From NCBI GenBank assembly GCA_963765075.1, contig CAVXVA010000007.1:399784-463783 (forward strand): a stretch of 64,000 nt of DNA, read 5' to 3'. Made by a program: the position numbers and the translations under genes. Source of the DNA: JAENVU01 sp963765075 (GTDB taxonomy: Bacteria > Actinomycetota > Acidimicrobiia > IMCC26256 > JAENVU01). Positions 59,780-64,000 of the stretch are shown piece after piece. Position 1 is the stretch's first letter. Each line of letters starts with the position of its first letter. The notes beneath the pieces were generated by a model. The model saw only the letters and a program-made list of their open reading frames with translations. It had not been told where the DNA came from and made no database searches.

Positions 59780-62221
59780 ATGGTCTTCGAGCATTCACCG
59801 GTTGGCATTGCCGTCGGCCGACCGGACGGAACCCTGGTCTACGTGAACGACGCGATGTGCCGCCTCCTGGACCGCAGGCGTGACGAGATCACGGTGGCGA
59901 CGTTCGTCGAGGCCGCCCACCCCGATCATCGCCTGAAGGTGCGCAACCGCTTGCGGTCCCTCGAGTCCGGACAATTCGAGACCTTCGTGCGGGAGACGCG
60001 GTTCCGCCACGCGGACGGTACCGAGGTGAACGCGCGATTTCACGTAGGTGCGACACGCGGCCCCGACGGTGCCATCGCGTACCTGGTCGCGCACGCCGAG
60101 GACATCACCGACAGCCTTCGCACCGAGGCCGCGCTCGCCCTCAGCGAGGACCGCTTCCGAGCCGCGAGTGAAGCCAGTCTCGACTCCCTCATCCTCATGG
60201 ACGCCGTGCGGGATGACTCCGGCACCATCATCGACTTCGTCATCATCGCGGCCAACGACAACGCCGCGGCGATGTTCGGGTTCTCCGTCGCCGACATGAT
60301 CGGAAAGCGGATCGACGCGAACTTCCCGGTGGGTTACAAGCAGACGCTCCTCGAACGATACCGACGGGTGGTGGAGACCGGTGAACCCGAACTCGCCGAG
60401 TACGCGGCCGGTGACCCCCGAGTCAAGGTGCTGTGGATCCGTGAGCAAGTGGTCAAGGTCGACGACGGGATTGCCCTCACCTCCAGCGACATCTCGGATC
60501 AGAAACACGCGGAACACGCACTCCGCGAGAGCGAGGAGCGATACCGAGCACTCATGGAGCATGCGGTCGACGTCGTGTGCATCATCGATGCGGGCGCGTA
60601 CATTCGCTACGCGAGTCCCGCAGTCGAGCAAGTGCTCGGTTACACCGCCGACGAGTTCTGCGGTCTCCATCCGTTCGACCTCATCCACGCCGAGGACCTC
60701 GAGAGTTGGCTCGAACGGTGGCGCGGCATTGCGGGGCGGGTCGCCGGTCATTTCAACCTCGAGGTTCGGGCCCTCCATCGCGACGGTGGATACCGCTGGA
60801 TGGACGTCTCGGTCCGAGACCTTCGCCACGACCCTCACATCGCGGGTTTCGTAGCCCACTTCCACGACGTCGGCGACCGGCACGAAGCCCAGCAGGCGCT
60901 CCTCCACCAGTCCCTCCACGACGGCCTGACCGGGCTCCCGAATCGCGCCCTCCTCCTCGATCGGCTCGCCCATGCATTCGATCGATCCCGCCGTCGTGCC
61001 CAGAGCGTGGCCGTGTTGTTTCTCGACGTCGATCACTTCAAGGCCGTCAACGACTCACTCGGCCACGCCGTCGGCGATGCGCTGCTGCGCGAGGTCGCCG
61101 AACGATTGCGCTCGACGGTTCGGCCCGAAGACTCGGTGGCGCGCTTTGGCGGCGACGAGTTCGTGATCTGTTGCGAGGACATCGAAGGCATCGCCGCCGC
61201 GACGGCCATGGCCGACCGGGTGCGCGACGCCTTCACGGAACCGTTCACTCCCGACGGACACACCGTCCGGGTCGGGACCAGCATCGGCGTCGCGTTGGCC
61301 GGCGACGCCACCGAGACACCGGAGGCCGTGCTGCGTGACGCCGACGCGGCGATGTACGTGGCCAAAGCACGAGGTCGCGACCGCTATGTCGTCTACGACG
61401 ACGACTTGCGCACCCGGGTGTTGGAGCACCTCGACACGGAGGCCGGTCTCCGCGACGCCCTCGACCAGGGTGCTCTTGTCCTGCACTGGCAACCGGTGTA
61501 CGACCTGCGGACCCATGCCATCGTCGGGCTGGAAGCCCTCGTCCGTTGGCGTCACAGCGAGCGAGGGCTGCTACTCCCCGCCGAGTTCCTCGATGCCGCG
61601 ATGCTCGCCGGCCTCGACGCGCCGTTGGGGAACTTCGTGCTCGACGCCGCCTGCGCGCAACTCCGTGCGTGGGACGATCAGGGCATCGCCCCGCCGGTGA
61701 TCTGGCTCAACCTGAGCCCGGGCCAACTCACCTGGACGGGCACCGTCGAACGGGTCCGGCACGCCATGGCCCAGCACCAGATCGACCCGGCGCGCATCGG
61801 TTTCGACATCAGCGAACACGCCATCGCCGACATCGACCGGGCCCGTCGAGCCAGCGCCGAACTCGCCGAACTCCGCGCGCTCGGCTGCGCAATCGCGATC
61901 GACGATTTCGGGACCGGGCACGCGTCACCGTTGGCGGTACGACGCTACGGCATCACCCACGTGAAACTGGACCGCTCGCTCGTCCAGACCACGGCCGACG
62001 GCGACCCGATGCTCCCCGCGTTGATGAGTCTCGCCGCGATGTTGGGCGTCACCGTCCTGGCCGAAGGCATCGAGACCCCGGACCAGCTCGAGCGGATCCT
62101 CGCGGCAGGATGCGGGACCGCCACCGGCAATTTCCTGGCGCCCGCCGCGTCCGAAGCCGAGACCACGGCGCTCCTGCTCGCCGCGGCCGGGATCGAGCAC
62201 CAGCTCGACCAGTCGGCCTGA
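59780..62221 (+). CDS. PAS-PAS-PAS-GGDEF-EAL c-di-GMP signalling protein
   Basis: The 813-residue frame holds three PAS domains (about 1-110, 125-235 and 250-365). The GGDEF domain has RFGGDEFVICCED near residue 457, and the EAL domain has VGLEALVRWRHSERG near 584, with DDFGTG and EGIETPDQLERI. Both active-site motifs look intact, so it may make or degrade c-di-GMP. The start in frame is ATG 59780. Removing one T near 59764 would extend it to an ATG at 59734 (MSAPTDRLNNAEPF), giving the usual PAS lead-in, and I think that is the real start. Confidence 0.92.
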   Translation: MVFEHSPVGIAVGRPDGTLVYVNDAMCRLLDRRRDEITVATFVEAAHPDHRLKVRNRLRSLESGQFETFVRETRFRHADGTEVNARFHVGATRGPDGAIAYLVAHAEDITDSLRTEAALALSEDRFRAASEASLDSLILMDAVRDDSGTIIDFVIIAANDNAAAMFGFSVADMIGKRIDANFPVGYKQTLLERYRRVVETGEPELAEYAAGDPRVKVLWIREQVVKVDDGIALTSSDISDQKHAEHALRESEERYRALMEHAVDVVCIIDAGAYIRYASPAVEQVLGYTADEFCGLHPFDLIHAEDLESWLERWRGIAGRVAGHFNLEVRALHRDGGYRWMDVSVRDLRHDPHIAGFVAHFHDVGDRHEAQQALLHQSLHDGLTGLPNRALLLDRLAHAFDRSRRRAQSVAVLFLDVDHFKAVNDSLGHAVGDALLREVAERLRSTVRPEDSVARFGGDEFVICCEDIEGIAAATAMADRVRDAFTEPFTPDGHTVRVGTSIGVALAGDATETPEAVLRDADAAMYVAKARGRDRYVVYDDDLRTRVLEHLDTEAGLRDALDQGALVLHWQPVYDLRTHAIVGLEALVRWRHSERGLLLPAEFLDAAMLAGLDAPLGNFVLDAACAQLRAWDDQGIAPPVIWLNLSPGQLTWTGTVERVRHAMAQHQIDPARIGFDISEHAIADIDRARRASAELAELRALGCAIAIDDFGTGHASPLAVRRYGITHVKLDRSLVQTTADGDPMLPALMSLAAMLGVTVLAEGIETPDQLERILAAGCGTATGNFLAPAASEAETTALLLAAAGIEHQLDQSA

Positions 62222-62222
62222 C

Positions 62223-62244
62223 CGCCCGACAGTGCAGTCGGGCG
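62223..62244. terminator. Convergent stem-loop
   Basis: CGCCCGAC at 62223-62230 and GTCGGGCG at 62237-62244 form a perfect 8-bp stem with loop AGTGCA, between the ends of the GGDEF-EAL gene (62221, plus) and the carboxylase gene (62256, minus). It could terminate both. Confidence 0.6.
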
Positions 62245-62255
62245 CGCCCGTCCCG

Positions 62256-63764
62256 TCAGGGTCGTATCCCGAGATGGACCGTGGGGCCGGTCACCGACGC
62301 ACGACGAGTCTCCGAGAGGCGCAACGCCGCCCCGAGCGCCCGGCGCAGGTCGCGTGGGTCGATGATGTCGTCGTAGCTCAGGTGGTCGGCCGACGAATAG
62401 GCGCCGCCCAGTTCGGCGTGTTCCATGACCGCGCGTACATCGGCTTCGATCCCAGCCGCCTCCGCTCCACTCTCCGCCGGCATCGCGCCGAGCCGCGCAC
62501 CTGGGAACGCGAGGGTGGTGGTCTGCCCATCAAACGGGTTCATGGCCATCAGCGAAGACCCGAAGCCGTAGGCCTTGCGGATCGTGACGTGAAGCTTCGG
62601 CCCCGTGAGTCGCGCCTGCGCCGCATACATCCGCGCGGCATGGCGCAGGATGCCTGATCGCTCGGCGACGGTGCCCGCGAGCACGCCCGGATTGTCGGCC
62701 AAGAACACGACCGGCAGGTCGAACGCTGCGCACACGTCGAGAAAGTGCGCGGCCTTGTCGGCCGCGTCGGCATCGATCGCGCCGGCCTTCACTGCCGGAT
62801 TGTTCGCAACGACCGCCACCGACTCGCCACCGAGGCGGGTGAAGGCGGTGATGATCGACCGTCCGAACCCCGGTTGCACCTCGAGGACCGAACCCTCGTC
62901 GGCGAGCAGTTCCACCACGCGGTGCGCGTCGTACGGCCGACGGGGATCGGCCGGGATGACGTCGAGGATCTCCTCGACTCGATCGCACGACACCGCCGCG
63001 AATCGCGGCGGTCGGCTCCATGCGTTCGAGGGCAGATACGACAGGTACCGGCGAACGAGTTCGAGGGCACTGCGGTCATTTGGGGCCACGTTGTGCACCA
63101 CGCCCGACACCGTGCCGTGGATCGCGGCGCCCCCGAGTTCTTCTTTCGTGACTTCCTCACCGGTCGCCGCCGCCACGAGCGGTGGCCCGGCGGTGAACAA
63201 GGCTGCTCCCTCGACCATCACCGTGAAGTCCATCAAGGGCGCGGTCAGCGCACCATGCCCCGCGCTCGGACCCATCACGACGGCCACCGTCGGGGCTACA
63301 CCGCTCAACCGAACCAACGCCTGGAGGTCGTTCGGGGCGTGCGGATAGCGCTCGTACGCATTCTGCGCTCGCTCGCCCGCACCTTCGAGCAACATGATCA
63401 GCGGGACCCGCTCCCGGCCGGCGAGTTCCGCGAGCCGCAACCGTTTCGCGTGGGTGCCCAACCCGATCGATCCGCCCATGACGGTGAAATCTTCGGAGCC
63501 CACGAGGACGGGGCGACCGTCGATCAGGCCGTGACCCGCCACCAGACCGTCGGCCGGGGCGATCGGAGTCATGCCGCGTCCGAGTCCGCCGACGTGTGCC
63601 CCGATTTCCTCGAAGGATGCCGGATCGAGCAGCGCATCGACCCGAGCCCGGGCGTCCAGACGATCGCCCTCGCGTTGTCGGGCAAGGCGTTCGGGCCCTC
63701 CCATCGCGCGCGCCGCCTGCCGCCGCACCTCGAGGTCGGCCAGGAACGGATCCCAATCGGTCAT
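62256..63764 (-). CDS. Acyl-CoA carboxylase carboxyltransferase (beta) subunit
   Basis: A 502-residue carboxyltransferase of the propionyl/methylcrotonyl-CoA carboxylase type. ERLARQREGDRLDARARVDALLDPASFEEIG is the N-terminal region. GRPVLVGSEDFTVMGGSIG holds the first acyl-CoA site, and LADNPGVLAGTVAERSGILRHAARM and AYGFGSSLMAMNPFDGQTTTLAFPGARLGAMPAESG the second. It would transfer carboxyl from a biotin-carrier alpha subunit, which is not in this window. The ATG at 63764 is used; the partial acyl-CoA dehydrogenase ends 19 nt upstream, so they are likely one operon. Confidence 0.93.
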   Translation of the reverse strand: MTDWDPFLADLEVRRQAARAMGGPERLARQREGDRLDARARVDALLDPASFEEIGAHVGGLGRGMTPIAPADGLVAGHGLIDGRPVLVGSEDFTVMGGSIGLGTHAKRLRLAELAGRERVPLIMLLEGAGERAQNAYERYPHAPNDLQALVRLSGVAPTVAVVMGPSAGHGALTAPLMDFTVMVEGAALFTAGPPLVAAATGEEVTKEELGGAAIHGTVSGVVHNVAPNDRSALELVRRYLSYLPSNAWSRPPRFAAVSCDRVEEILDVIPADPRRPYDAHRVVELLADEGSVLEVQPGFGRSIITAFTRLGGESVAVVANNPAVKAGAIDADAADKAAHFLDVCAAFDLPVVFLADNPGVLAGTVAERSGILRHAARMYAAQARLTGPKLHVTIRKAYGFGSSLMAMNPFDGQTTTLAFPGARLGAMPAESGAEAAGIEADVRAVMEHAELGGAYSSADHLSYDDIIDPRDLRRALGAALRLSETRRASVTGPTVHLGIRP

Positions 63765-63783
63765 CAGGCCGAGCGGGTCGTGG

Positions 63784-64000
63784 TCATGAGTGGCCGCCGG
63801 GCATGGTCGCCGCGAGCGCATCGGCGTGGTGATCCGCGCCGCCGAACTGCGTCTCGAAAACCCACGCCCGCTTCAGGAACAGATGCACGTCGACCTCCCA
63901 CGTGAACCCCATCCCGCCGTAGACCTGGGTGGCCGACCGCCCGTTGAGGATCGCAGCTTCGCCGGCCAGGACCTTGGCCCCCGACAGCGACCGTTCCCGC
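63784..64000 (-). CDS. Acyl-CoA dehydrogenase, C-terminal part (runs off the window)
   Basis: The last 71 residues of a FadE-like protein. ERSLSGAKVLAGEAAILNGRSATQVYGGMGFTWEVDVHLFLKRAWVFETQFGGADHHADALAATMPGGHS contains the GGMGFTWE motif also seen in the short-subunit-type gene at 16114 and in the first half of the fused FadE. The start lies beyond 64000. It is followed by a carboxylase beta subunit on the same strand. Confidence 0.9.
   Translation of the reverse strand, partial: RERSLSGAKVLAGEAAILNGRSATQVYGGMGFTWEVDVHLFLKRAWVFETQFGGADHHADALAATMPGGHS

Overview
The window is very GC-rich DNA, densely packed with genes on both strands. It looks like chromosomal sequence from a high-GC actinobacterium. 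F420-type luciferase-like oxidoreductases, AftD/DUF3367- and GT39-type envelope glycosyltransferases, many FadE-like acyl-CoA dehydrogenases, DUF35/thiolase pairs, DUF2889 and an AbiEi-type protein point to Actinomycetota, and the mix resembles Acidimicrobiia. That placement is an inference from gene content. I recognised no rRNA, tRNA, CRISPR array, prophage or transposase.

Layout. 1-4503: two envelope glycosyltransferase genes with a start/stop overlap; the first runs off the left edge. 4576-7048: a translationally coupled alcohol dehydrogenase, VOC protein and F420 oxidoreductase operon. 7233-10773: TrmO-like protein, unknown protein, GNAT and TypA. 10890-17189: D-aminoacylase-type hydrolase, MmyB remnant, epimerase and a divergent pair of acyl-CoA dehydrogenases. 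17110-18447: GT39 enzyme. 18499-21364: five-gene thiolase-like/DUF35/MaoC operon. 21548-24888: AbiEi-nuclease protein and a two-domain FadE. 24976-34025: a second D-aminoacylase homologue, patatin, [3Fe-4S] ferredoxin, lipoprotein, amidohydrolase, DoxX, P450, sugar kinase and HisN-like phosphatase. 34108-44773: lipoprotein, thiolase, PHP phosphoesterase, metallo-beta-lactamase/Rieske fusion, acyl-CoA synthetase, dehydratase, alpha/beta hydrolase, DUF2889, F420 oxidoreductase and two SDRs. 44742-48479: class II aldolase, a small secreted Cys-rich protein and two GAF-domain signalling proteins. 48740-64000: GpmA, aldehyde dehydrogenase, Ppx/GppA-HD, TetR/DUF35/thiolase operon, ThDP-fold protein, SDR, amidohydrolase, acyl-CoA ligase, PAS-GGDEF-EAL protein, acyl-CoA carboxylase beta subunit and a partial acyl-CoA dehydrogenase.

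How the genes fit together. Most of the window serves acyl-CoA chemistry: activation (two AMP ligases), dehydrogenation (fused and split FadE pairs), hydration (MaoC types), thiolysis or retro-aldol cleavage (thiolase-like/DUF35 pairs) and carboxylation. Around these sit oxidoreductases and amidohydrolases typical of catabolism of lipids, steroids or other hydrophobic carbon. The substrate cannot be read from the sequence.

Three signals are not explained by the gene list. (1) A family of 45-47 bp palindromes, built from facing half-sites GTTTGGCRNNTGGTGRYC, has nine copies at five loci, each beginning 8-16 nt after a stop codon or overlapping one. (2) A palindromic operator-like 14-mer, TGACAC-NN-ACGTCA, lies 21-46 nt upstream of four sets of acyl-CoA or oxidoreductase genes. 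(3) More than a dozen reading-frame breaks occur, nearly all repaired by deleting one base. This suggests systematic insertion errors in the assembly rather than many independent pseudogenes.
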